Under the pieces are notes generated by a model. The model saw only the letters and a list, made by a program, of their open reading frames with translations. It was not told the origin of the DNA and searched no databases. Below, piece by piece: positions 54,801-64,000 of a DNA stretch of 64,000 bases. The position numbers and the translations under genes are program-made. Within the stretch, counting starts at the first letter, position 1; the number at the start of each line of letters is the position of its first letter. Source of the DNA: Euleptes europaea (Eukaryota > Chordata > Lepidosauria > Squamata > Sphaerodactylidae); the NCBI RefSeq assembly GCF_029931775.1, contig NC_079322.1, forward strand, positions 26,672,542 to 26,736,541, in the 5' to 3' direction.

Positions 54801-57800
54801 CTGAGAAATGTATCAAGCAGAAAAATATTATTGGTAGCTGATGTGTTCTTGTCCTAATTTAGTTTTTCATTAGAAATGATGTTTAGAACTGCAGAAGAAA
54901 GTTTTTCTGTCTTATACCATTGTTTGGATCTAGTACCTGTTCGGCAACTATATGATCTGAAGCCTTTTTTAAGTGGCTGTGGAATTTCCCACTGTGCTCA
55001 CTCTTTTCTGTATTTTCTAATATTTTCACAGTCATTTGCAAGATGCATCCCAGGAGTGGGGATTTACTTCAGCACTTTATATATGATAAAGCAGCAGCTT
55101 CTGCTGGATCGTTCCCCTACAGCTTTTGAATCGGGTCTGCTGGGTGCAACCTCTCGTACCGTAGCAGTCGTTTGCATGTTGCCTGTCACAGTAGTGAAAA
55201 CACGATACGAGGTAACATTTTGTACCAGTTTTGTTTAATTGGGCAGGTTTCAGCTGCCCAATCTTGTCAGATATTTCATAAAGCTTATTATATGGCTTGC
55301 TTGTCTGTGGTGTAGGCTGACCATCTCTGTTTGGTTTGCAGAGTGGAAGGTATGGCTATGAGAGCGTACATGGAGCCCTGAGAAATATCTACCGGTCAGA
55401 AGGGGTCCACGGCTTGTTTAGTGGCTTGACAGCAACACTCCTGCGAGATGCGCCCTTCTCTGGCATCTATCTGATGTTCTACACGCAGACCAAGAAGATT
55501 GTCCCTTATGGTAAGGTTGGCTGTAACAAATGGGGAATGGGATTATATTCCCATAGAATGCTGTCCTTGTAATTTATACTGCCTGGCTTAGAAAGTCACC
55601 TGGGGCTTTTCTCAAAAGGATCAACATGAGGAAAAGGCCCGAATGTATGTCCAAAAAATGAGCTTCATTTAGGAAGGCACACCAGGGGTATGCTTGCTAA
55701 AATTGGCTAAGCTCCTTTTGTTTGTGGTGGGGTATATTCAGTCAAGCTTTTGAACTTTTTTTTCAGAATTACCAGACTTAAAAAAAAATATTTTAATCTG
55801 TTCCCTTTTCAGCTTCTGTAAAAAATATCTATGTATGGTTGTGTGGTAGCTGAAATTAGATCTTTCACTGATGTAACTTTGGTTCTTGATTCTAAATTTA
55901 AAATCTTTTGCCCTGTTCATACTTAACTAATCTGTTTCAGTCACTTGACTTTCCTATAGATTAAGATATAGTTTTGGAAACTTTCAGTCTGGTCTTGAGC
56001 ATGTTGAATTAGAAATAAACCTCATTGATTTTCTCTGTGTGTAAAGGGTAACAGCTTTATTCTTTAGTAGAAAAAACTCCAAATGCAAACTCAAAATGAT
56101 GTCATCTGCTGAGTAATCTTTTAAGCCAGATATCTCTTAGCCAGTTTGTTACTTTGCACGGAAATCCCCAGGCAGCTATAAACGCAACACGTACCCTGAG
56201 TCAGCAGTAGGATGATGCCATAATAAGGTGGAGTGCGACCTTTACAGAAACATCTTATCGAATTGATATGCTGTAATGGTACTGTGCCAGTATACATAGG
56301 GTTGCCAACTTCCAGGTACTGTGTGGAGATCTCCCGCTATTACAATTGATCTCCAGCCGATAGAGATCAGTTCACCTGGAGAAAATGGCTGTTTTGGCAA
56401 TTGGACTTTAGAGAATTGAAGTCCTCCCCAAACCCCACCCTCTTCAGGCTCCACCCCAAAAATCTCCAGGTATTTCTCAACCTGGAGCTGGTAGCCCTAA
56501 AAATACAGCATCCTCTTGATGTAGGTTAGAACTTCTTTGAAAAGCCAGTTGAGAACACTATATTTCAAGGAAGCTATGCTCAATCTAGAGATGGGTAAGA
56601 ATGTAGCAAAACAGGATGCAAAAGATAGGAGGAACAGGATGTGATGGGCTTAGTGGGTTAACAGAAAAAGTAAACTTTTGGATGCTTGAAGCTGCCTTAA
56701 ATAGAATGAGGAAGCGCTGTAATTATTTTCTTTCTCACTGAGCTCAGGATACCACGGTCATGACACGGAGGTAGGCAACAGCAAACCACCTCTGAATCTC
56801 TTGCCTTGAAACCCCTGCAGGGTCGCCATAAGTTAGCTGTGGCTTGACAGGAGGGGAAAAGTATAGGATAAAAAGATGGGGATATAAGTTGAGGCTGGGC
56901 AATATGACAGGATGCATACAGAAATTAGAATCTCTTTTTATGAAAGTCTTCTCTAAGGAAGAGTTTGGATGAGCATCCACTCTGCTATTGAGGTTTTAGG
57001 TAGAGTTGATGCTGTTGATGCTTTTAAGGTTCTCCCCCCCCCCCCCCGTGCCCATGATGATGATGGGAATACTTCCCCCCTCTTTGCTTGCTTTCTCCCA
57101 GATCAGTTGGATCCAGCACTCACACCTTTAGTGAACTTTGGCTGTGGAACGTTTGCTGGAATTCTGGCATCTCTGGCTACGCAGCCTGCTGATGTCATCA
57201 AAACCCATATACAGCTGTCATCTGAAAAGCACCATCGGACAGGAGAAGCAATTTCCTTCATTTTCAGGGTAAGGCTGAGTTGTCGGTTTTGTGCACTACA
57301 GACTTTCGATCAAGACTGGGTCTGGTTGGGATGATTCCTTCCTTGTAGCTTTAACAGCTTTTCCCTATACTTATGTTGTGCCCCCTCCCCAACATTGCAG
57401 GTTATCTCACCTCATTCCAAAATTCACAATTCAGCCCAAAGCAGAATCTTATCTTTTGGATTAAAGAAAAGAAAAAGAAATTATGCCTGATTCTGATCTG
57501 GTATATTACATTCTGCTATAGAATTCTGAGTTATTCTTTGTGTGCATGTATATCTGTTCCCTTGACCACGGGAAGCGGTTCAGCTACTTCTGAAGAGTAC
57601 ATGCCATAGCAGAATATAAATTGAGCAACAGTTATAATTGCAGGAGCTAGCTAAACTGCAAGATCCAGATGTACGGCGTTGCTGGCGCTTACTGTTTTAA
57701 TCGCCCTGTTCACAGATGGCAAAAGCATGAGGCGGAAGAAGGGACACTACTCTAGAATCAGCAGGTTCAGGGAACACACTGGTTGTAAACTATATCTTTG

Positions 57801-58802
57801 CCCTTTGGACGCGAGATTAAAGGTTGGGACCTCTCTTTCAAATAACTGGCCAAGTATTCCTTTAAATTAACATTTCTTCTTTCTCAGAAGCTCAGACACT
57901 CTCTGACTGGCTGGTCTTTAATCACAGAAATAAGGCCTAGCTGGGGGATGGGTAGTGGCCTTGAAAGTGCAACAGGTAGGAGATAATGACGGCCCTTGAG
58001 GAAAGAACAACACCTGCACATTTAAGGGCTTTTAAAAAAAGGAATATGTGTTAACCATAGTCTGTTTATACATTTTTAATCTGCTGCTCCTCCAAGGTGC
58101 TCAGAGCATCATGCATGACTCTTCCTTCCATTTTGTCTTCACAACAATCTTGTAAGTGGGTTAGTCTGAGAGAGAGTGACTGGCCCATGGTCTCCCAGTC
58201 AGCTTCACAGCTAAATGGGAATTTGAACCTGGGTCTCCCAGGTTCCAGTGCAGTATCCTAACCACTACACCACACTGTCTGTTTACACAAGCACTAACCA
58301 CTACACCACACTGTCTGTTTACATAAGCACTACTTTCATGTAGAAACAGGCAAACCTTCACTGCAGAATCAGAAGAAGAGTTGGTTTTTATGCCGATTTT
58401 CTCTACCACTTAAGGAAGAATCAAACTGTTTACAATCAACAGACACCTTGTGAGGTTGGTGAGGCTGAGGGAGTTTGAAGAGAACTGTGTCTAGCCCAAG
58501 GTCACCCAGCAGGCTTCATGTGGAGGAGTGGGGAAACAAATCCAGTTCACCAGATTAAAATCCTCTGCTCTTAACCACTACACCACACTGGCTCTCTGGC
58601 CCTAATGTGGCCTCCATCAGTTCAAGAGTGTTAACATTTGGGTGGAACCATAGTGCTTACAACTTCCTTCTTGTTGCAGGATTATGGGCTGGCGGGCTTC
58701 TTCCGCGGTGCTGTCCCAAGAGCTTTGCGGCGCACACTGATGGCAGCTATGGCGTGGACTGTGTATGAACAGATGATGTCAAAAATGGGCTTGAAATCTT
58801 GA
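51494..58802 (+). CDS. SLC25A38: Mitochondrial glycine carrier SLC25A38 (7 coding exons, 307 aa)
   Basis: An inner-membrane carrier that imports glycine for the first step of haem synthesis (family knowledge; Hem25 in yeast). My exon calls are 51494-51571, 53713-53834, 54432-54516, 55032-55211, 55342-55510, 57102-57268 and 58680-58802. All have GT/AG borders and join in frame to a TGA at 58800-58802. There are three ~100-residue carrier repeats: repeat 1 has PLDLLK at 50-55, repeat 2 has the atypical PVTVVK at 146-151 (PITVIK in human), and repeat 3 has PADVIK at 240-245. [16 protein letters not shown] and [17 protein letters not shown] match human almost residue for residue. The length is close to the human 304. 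The first 26 residues (Gly/Ala/Arg-rich, from the CpG island) are not conserved. Exon 2 begins with ATG, a possible alternative start. RPSA follows on the same strand, as in human. Confidence 0.96.
51785..52012. repeat. (GT)n/(AT)n microsatellite with AT-rich palindrome in intron 1
   Basis: GT repeats pass into a long AT run (51803-51854), then ATATTATATA variants. 51935-52010 forms a self-complementary AAAAGAATATA...TATATTCTTTTTT arrangement. Confidence 0.95.
52104..52262 (-). mobile_element. CR1 LINE 3'-end fragment (SLC25A38 intron 1)
   Basis: AGAATCATAGAGTTGGAAGG, CACCAGGGTCATCTAGTCC and CACAATGCAGGGAATTCAC match the 3' end of the CR1 at 20071. Confidence 0.88.
52902..53210 (+). repeat. 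tRNA-derived SINE (GTGGTTAAGAGC type), full length
   Basis: The head is AGCCAGCGTGGTATAGTGGT, the B box GGTTTGATTCCCCACTCC, the tail AAAGTCGGCATATAAAAACC. It lies in SLC25A38 intron 1. Confidence 0.85.
53948..54253 (+). repeat. tRNA-derived SINE (GTGGTTAAGAGC type), full length
   Basis: The head is GAGCCAGCGTGGTGTAGTGG, the B box GGTTTGATTCCCCACTCC, and the CTT-rich tail ends near 54253. It lies in SLC25A38 intron 2. Confidence 0.88.
54600..54685. repeat. ~80-bp hairpin repeat in SLC25A38 intron 3
   Basis: CCTAAGCAGAGTTACATCCT (54609) pairs with AGGGTGCAACTCTGCTTAGG (ending 54679). The two halves fold at CACTGAAGTTAGTG. Confidence 0.85.
56297..56499 (-). mobile_element. hAT-type MITE, full length (SLC25A38 intron 5)
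   Basis: It starts TAGGGTTGCCAACTTCC and ends AGCTGGTAGCCCTA. The flanks AGTATACA and AAAATACA match 6 of 8. Confidence 0.88.
56742..56870 (+). repeat. 5S-type SINE tail
   Basis: GGATACCACGGTCATGACAC, AACCACCTCTGAATCTCTTG and GGGTCGCCATAAGTTAGCTG match the copy at 42679. Confidence 0.65.
58070..58275 (-). repeat. tRNA-derived SINE (GGTTAGAGTGT type), in intron 6
   Basis: The reverse core is TTCACAACAATCTTGTAAG and GAATTTGAACCTGGGTCTCC. The head ends at CCTAACCACTACACCACAC. Confidence 0.75.
58260..58331. repeat. 36-bp tandem duplication at SINE end
   Basis: The units 58260-58295 and 58296-58331 (AACCACTACACCACACTGTC onward) differ by one base. Confidence 0.92.
58371..58596 (-). repeat. tRNA-derived SINE (GTGGTTAAGAGC type), in intron 6
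   Basis: The reversed tail AGAAGAAGAGTTGGTTTTTA leads to CCAAGGTCACCCAGCAGGC. The head is CTCTTAACCACTACACCAC. Confidence 0.8.
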
Positions 58803-59560
58803 ATGACTTGTGCTGGAAGACAAATAACCTGACTTTGGTTCTTCTGCCACTCACTGTGATCTGCTGGCGAGATGGGAGCTGCGATTTCCCCTGGAAGGAT
58901 GACTTGTACCCATTGTGGGGGAGCACTGCAGTGTTACCAGGCCAAGAAATCTTCCCTCGTACAAATGGGAGTAGAGGGAAACACTGCTTTGATCATGGTG
59001 AAAGCATTCCAGGGAGACTGTGTCATACCTGGGGTGTGAGAAGTGTGTAAAGCTCTGGTGGTGTGTGTAAGCTAGGTGGCTAAGACAGCTTCAAGAAAGT
59101 TCTCCTCAGCCATTTAGGCTGAGAGTCTTCAGAAAAGAACATGCTAAAGACTCTTGGGAGAGAGAGGCTGGCAACTGGGACTTCTAGACCTGGAACCTTG
59201 CTACTGTCCTTGGCAGCAGGTCGAGTCTCCTTGATGGTGTGATGCCTCTTCCATCCTCGCCTCTTTCCAGCATGTGGTCTCGCATTGTGACAAAAACACA
59301 TAAAGGGGGAGGTTTACAAGGTTTACAGTGTATCCATCTCTTTTGTATGGTGCAATTCCTGCTCTGTTGAGAGTTAGAGACTGAATGAATGCTGGCTGAA
59401 AGCAGCTGTGGGAAACAATGATACCGTTCCTTAAGGGATAGGTTTAGTCTACTGAACAATGTATCCTGTACGTTTCATTGACATGTCCCCTGCTTCTGTT
59501 TTAATGAACACCTGATGCACTTAAATTGTCCTCATTAAATAATGCTAAATTGTTAGGGTT
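58803..59560 (+). other. SLC25A38: SLC25A38 3' UTR, probable
   Basis: No further exon was found. The variant signal ATTAAA at 59534-59539, about 730 bases after the stop, is a candidate poly(A) signal. Others further on (for example AATAAA near 59912) cannot be excluded. Confidence 0.4.
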
Positions 59561-61856
59561 ACTTTGGCCACTTCTCTGTGCATAAAACACAGGGGGGAAA
59601 TAGAGCTAATTAAGAAAAAGCTTTAAGAAAAAGAGTCACATGCTAGTACTAATCCCCTTAAGCAAAAGCACTGTAATGTCACTATAATTCAAACCATGCT
59701 TCCTGAACACTGCTGCCCTAGAGACTTGGCCAGTTTTTGCTTTTCCCTAACTGAGTACTGCCTGTGTTACTGTACACTCCAGTTCAAGGATTAGAGCACA
59801 GTCTTCAAGGGGGGGGGGAAGAGATCAGCGACGGCTAGGAGCTGCAGAGCTGTACAACCTCCTCAGAGGCTTTCTGAGCACCATGGAGACAAAAAAAATC
59901 CTTTTTAAAAAATAAAGAAGGGAGGGACGGCCCCACTGAAAACAGTGGGGCCTACTGCTGCTCAAGGGGGCGTTATTGGGGTGAAAGGGCTATGGAAGAT
60001 GCCTAGAGGCAGCTCCACCCCCACCCCCTGGGAATGCCTCCCACACCGCTGGCTCCGGCTTTCCCTTCCTGGAAAGCCCTGCTGGTGTGCTGGCATTGGT
60101 GCTGGGGGCCAGTGGCACCCGGATGGCGGCGTGTTTGCCCCACACCACCTTATTCTGTGATAAGGTGGCACCTACGCTGGCATGGATCATGCCTACTCCA
60201 AAGGCGCTTCCCCCTCCCTTCAGGAATGGGCTGTTAGTCTTTGAGTCTCTGCTTCTGTGTTACAGTTAGCTTTTCCACCCACACTCTTTCCTGAAAACTT
60301 ACCCTAAAAGTTAAGTGAAGGCAAAGGCTGTCTCTGGAATGTTTGCGTTGAAAACTGCAACCTTGCATAGCAACCTGCCAAGGCTGGATAGTAGCTCTTT
60401 ATATGTTAAAAAGCTTCATTGTTCCCTTGTAAGCCTAGTTAGAAAACTTCCATCCGCTCTTTGGGCTTGGAAGGAACTCCATTTCACCTGTGAGCACCTG
60501 GAAAAAGTTGTCTTTCGTCACTTCTTTTTATGAAGTGAATGTCTTTACTAAATACTCTATTTTTGTTTAAAGCTTGCAAACATTTCCCTGTGTCTTATTT
60601 CCCTGTGAGTTTGGCCCCATTTTCTCTTGATTGGTGGTTCCTCTACATCTGAAAAGAAAGCTTGATCATCTTGGATGTAATACCATAGCATTGGTAATAC
60701 CACTTGAAAATTAAAACAGTCATCTTAATGTAATTGTGTTTTGTTTCAAAGTGGTATGTCATCTCCTGAGTTGGACAGCCTTTTAAATCATTAAAGCCTA
60801 TCTATGTGGACTGGGCTGGCCTTGGCAAATATATGCATGTAAATCAAAGACTTAAGGTATGCTCTTCCTGGGAATATTTGGGATTGTTTACAGCAGTGCA
60901 TCTGTTACTGAGGTTCCATCACCTCTGTAATTTCACAAAATGTTAAGTCTATGTGGAATTTCTGACTCTTGTCAACAGAAACTACTCAAATCTTGGTAGG
61001 TGGCAGAGGTATATTTATTAAATATTGGCATGCTCTCTTCTCCCTCCCAAAATGTGGGGGGGAGCTTCAGACTGGCAACCTCTGTGAGTTGAGATAGTGC
61101 CTTGTAGTTGTGATCTTTTGCTCAAAGGTGCATACTTTCGGAGTATCTCCACTATACTGCTTCCTAGAGTCTTAGTTGTTGCAAATTTGACTTCAATCTG
61201 TTTCTCATACAAGCAAATGTGAGTGCCCCAGTTTTTGTAATATCATTTGAACCAAAGGTTTCTACTTGCAGGACAATAGCCTATTGATACCCACGTGCAA
61301 GATATATTTATATGTCCATTATTAAATTGTCCATCCTAACTGAATTTCCCTACTCATGTCTCTTAAACATGCTGACTTCCAGTATTGATACCATTTTGAC
61401 AAACAGTATTGTAACTCTTTTTAGTTAAGAGTTAATTCAATTGCACTTATAACCTGCAGGCAGTAGGAACAAAAGGTCATAACAGTATCTTGTTGAATGT
61501 GACTTTTTTTCTATATCAGAGTTGAATAAATGTACTTGGCAATAGTAATTGCCTGTGAATCTGATGTATTCCTGTCAGCTGTTCAATTACACTGATATAG
61601 CTATTGGTATGCACCATCCTAAACTTGTAATATGTATGTAGCATGAAATGTTACCTAGGTTTCAACTCTGAAGATTGTGAGTGAAGTAACAGGCAAAGAT
61701 AGCATTTGGTCTTCAAAACATGGTCAGTTATTGTAAAATCTGGTTTTGGGGTTTGTTTGTTTTGGAATGGAAACAGGTGGATTTAAGGACTTCTATTTTA
61801 AAACAGTGGAGCAACTAACCTGGGAGAAACTGACAAATTGTTTTTATAAGATTAAA
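59561..61856. other. Intergenic SLC25A38-RPSA, mostly unremarkable
   Basis: No exon was recognised. 59930-60234 is GC-rich and ends in CAGGAATGGGCTG, like the right end of the element at 31851-32550. The remainder is AT-rich with no clear repeats. Confidence 0.4.
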
Positions 61857-61985
61857 AATGACATAAGAAAGGCCATGCTGGATCAGACCAAGGTCCATCA
61901 AGTCCAGCAGTCTGTTCACACAGTGGCCAGCCAGGTGCCTCTTGGAAGGCCACAAACAAGACAACTGCAGCAGCATTATCCTGAC
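61857..61985. repeat. Retroposon fragment (GCTGGATCAGACCAAGG family)
   Basis: GACATAAGAAAGGCCATGCT, CATCAAGTCCAGCAGTCTGT and CAGTGGCCAGCCAGGTGCC match 24006-24080. Confidence 0.6.
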
Positions 61986-63026
61986 AAAGGAGCTTCTAAG
62001 CAAGTTTAGTAAAAGTAGCATATAAGGTTCGTATTCATATTTAGTAAAAGTAGCATATTAGATTCATATTCATGAAGTAGCTTAGCCTATAGAGTGCAAA
62101 CCTGCAACCTTTATTTAGGTTGCTGCTGTTATGATGGATGTGTTATCAATGTGCATGGCTCTTTACAGAATAGCAAGAATACAAGTCTGTCTCAAGTTCA
62201 TAATGTATAATTTGACGCAGGGTAATGAACAGAGGAAGAGAAAATGGAGGAAAGGGTAAATCGGACCAAATATTCAGTGTAGTTAAAAATATTTATTCCT
62301 GGTTTCAGTATGAGGACCAAAGTTTCAAGGAAAACATGGATTTTGAGGGGAAAACTGCAAAAGATAAAGGTGGCATCCTGAAGGAGTTGTGCGAGGCAGT
62401 ACTAGGTACATGTTCTTGCACAGCTCTCCTTTATTTCCATAGGGTAAGATGTTAGACATGCCACTGAGAGGAAAGTAGCTTTTGCAGACGAGATTGTCGT
62501 TGCCTCTTCTAAGATCCTGTCTTCAGTGGAATATGAAGGTTGCATGAATAGACTACGACAGTATGTGCATCAGAAACAAGTTGGGTGGCACCATATTTTT
62601 TATCAGCTCCCAACAGCTGCACAGTTAAAAAAAAAAAAACTTTGCCACTGCTGAAATGTCTTGTAAAGAATGGAACTAACAAGTCTGTTTAGTGAGTTGT
62701 ACATAGCAGGTGTGAAAAGTTTGATATTCTTGTTCTTTAAACTGAAACGCCAGAAACAGCTCACAAAGTGCATGTCTCCTTATTTTTGTCACGCGCATAC
62801 TTCCCACGTTGTTTCAGAATTTTATAATTTGCAAAGTCATGATGGAGAGGGGAGAAACTCCACTGCATTGGTGTTTAAGGCCTTTCATCATAATAGTGTG
62901 TGTATGTAACAATAATATAATTGTTTATCACCGTGAAGATGCCGCTGGCATAATGTCACTTTTTTTGTTCCATTTTAACCCTCAACAACTATCTGACTGA
63001 CTGGTGAGGGCGCTCATTCATAACGA
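61986..63026. other. Intergenic, nothing recognised
   Basis: There is a near-duplicate of ~30 bp (TAAAAGTAGCATATAAGG and TAAAAGTAGCATATTAGA, 62009-62062). No gene was recognised. Confidence 0.4.
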
Positions 63027-63475
63027 TGGCCATTTCTGCATGGGAGGATTCTGCCTTGGGTTTGCCACTCTTTAGATCAGTGGTTCCCAACCTTTTTTTG
63101 ACCAGGGACCACTAGGACTTTTTTGTTCGGTGCAGGGACCCCAAGGTTCAAAATAAAAATTCTGAGGATTTGAAAATAAACTTTAATCATAACTGTTAGT
63201 TAAACATTAAACTTAGAATAATATTTGAATATATATTTTTATAATAGAGAACTTTTAATTGAAAATATTAATTTATTATAGGTTTATAACTTTGTTTTGC
63301 GGACCTTAATTGGACCCCTGGTTGGGAACCAGTGCTTTAGATGTACATTTTCCCCATCTAAATCCTCAAAACTCAACAACCAGCCCCCGTGCTGAGGTTT
63401 GAGAATTCGGATGGGGAAAATGTGCATCTAGAGAGCGGCAAATCCAAGGCAAAAACCCCCCATGCAGAAATGGCT
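63027..63475. mobile_element. Foldback element, copy 3 (upstream of RPSA), split by a hAT element
   Basis: The outer arms are GCCATTTCTGCATGGGAGG near 63030 and CCCCATGCAGAAATGGC ending near 63474. The inner arms CCTCAAAACTCAACAACC and AGGTTTGAGAATTCGGATGG match copies at 50812 and 51205. The hAT element at 63078-63334 interrupts the left arm. Confidence 0.82.
63078..63334. mobile_element. hAT-type element, perfect 15-bp termini and 8-bp duplication
   Basis: It starts CAGTGGTTCCCAACC and ends GGTTGGGAACCAGTG. CTTTAGAT at 63070-63077 is repeated at 63335-63342. Confidence 0.94.
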
Positions 63476-63529
63476 GATAAGAAAGGAAAGGCCTCAGATT
63501 TTGATCTCTAGCCTTCGCCTGGCAACTGT

Positions 63530-63871
63530 TGCTAAGGTGAAGCGACGTCACGTGAGCCCTCCCTCTCGTCCTTTCCAACATCTTCGCGGCCCTGGCTTTA
63601 GTCAGCAAGAAGCGGACTTCGGGAAGTTATCAGTACCACTTCCGGCAGCAAAACAGGACGGCCCACCATAGAGGGTGAATGGTAGAGCGGTTCCCGAGTC
63701 GTACCGTCGCGGCGGCGCCCAAACGGAAATGAGGACGCAGAACCGCGCCCCTTTCGCGCGGCTTCTCAAAGGTTAACCCGGCCGCGTCGACGTCACTACC
63801 CCTTTGAGCGGAGCTGTCTGCGATTGGTTGTCCGGGAAGGCTATATATAGGCGTCATCCGGAGTCGCGGGC
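63530..63871 (+). promoter_or_regulatory. RPSA: RPSA CpG-island promoter
   Basis: CpG-dense sequence with GACGTCAC at 63789-63796 (CRE-like), ATTGG at 63823-63827 (inverted CCAAT) and TATATATAG at 63842-63850. The TATA box sits about 30 bases before a pyrimidine-rich start. ACTTCCGGC near 63639 and GTCACGTGAG near 63548 are additional candidate factor sites. Confidence 0.75.
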
Positions 63872-63919
63872 CTCTTTCTGCCCGATCGCTGAGAGGCCTC
63901 CATACGGCGTTGTCACCGT
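63872..63919 (+). other. RPSA: RPSA noncoding exon 1 (5'-TOP leader)
   Basis: RPSA is the laminin receptor/ribosomal protein SA of the 40S subunit. The exon begins with an oligopyrimidine CTCTTTCTGCCC, the TOP motif that places ribosomal-protein mRNAs under growth-dependent translation. It contains TCCATACGGCGTTGT, a block I recall from the human RPSA 5' UTR. A GTGAGT donor follows at 63920-63925. No ATG is present, fitting a start codon in exon 2 beyond the window. Position right after SLC25A38 on the same strand matches human synteny. Confidence 0.78.
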
Positions 63920-63976
63920 GTGAGTCCTGCCCACGCGGCGCTGAGAGCCGAAAGGGAATGGGGGGGGGGGGGCTTT

Positions 63977-64000
63977 AGAATCATAGAACCATAGACTCGT
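63977..64000 (-). mobile_element. CR1 LINE 3' end, cut by window edge
   Basis: AGAATCATAGAACCATAGA resembles the terminal repeats of CR1, inside RPSA intron 1. Confidence 0.6.

Noticed and set aside
63462-63671. 69-codon frame upstream of RPSA
   Set aside because: It spans a foldback element end and the CpG island. No conserved motif is present.

Overview
The window is vertebrate nuclear DNA. Coding exons are sparse, GT/AG introns are long, and CpG islands mark two promoters. The repeat mix (several tRNA- and 5S-derived SINEs, CR1 LINEs, and very many short hAT elements) suggests a squamate reptile such as a lizard or gecko. That organism call is inference; no species-specific marker was checked.

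Host genes, left to right: (1) 105-371 (+), the last coding exon of GLB1 (lysosomal beta-galactosidase). (2) 6478-7554 (-), a complete single-exon chemokine receptor that reads best as CCR4, convergent with GLB1 as in human. (3) 26057-27121 (-), a complete single-exon fractalkine receptor, CX3CR1. (4) 51494-58802 (+), SLC25A38, the mitochondrial glycine carrier, in seven coding exons that join in frame to 307 residues and start in a CpG island. (5) 63780-63919 (+), the TATA/CCAAT promoter and 5'-TOP noncoding first exon of RPSA (ribosomal protein SA), cut by the window edge. In human these genes lie in two 3p22 blocks several Mb apart (GLB1/CCR4, and CX3CR1/CCR8/SLC25A38/RPSA). Here the blocks are joined. 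No CCR8 reading frame is seen between CX3CR1 and SLC25A38.

Most of the rest is mobile-element debris. The dominant element is a roughly 190-220 bp non-autonomous hAT-type MITE with termini TAGGGTTGCCA...TGGCAACCCTA and 8-bp target duplications. About 24 copies or fragments occur in 64 kb, many with perfect duplications. A second, 323-bp palindromic element with the same termini sits nested in one of these copies. Four other hAT-type insertions have matching 8-bp duplications, and two of them hit nearly the same site in one host repeat.

Other notable structures are a LINE family with a C-terminal zinc knuckle (one copy flanked by an 83-bp duplication), a head-to-tail trimer plus inverted copy flanked by a 15-bp duplication, several foldback (hairpin) elements, an inverted ~450-bp duplication lying between the two receptor genes, and a foldback family found beside both CpG-island promoters. 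No CRISPR, operon or prokaryote-like feature is present. I found no new coding system; the novelty lies in the repeats and the gene linkage.
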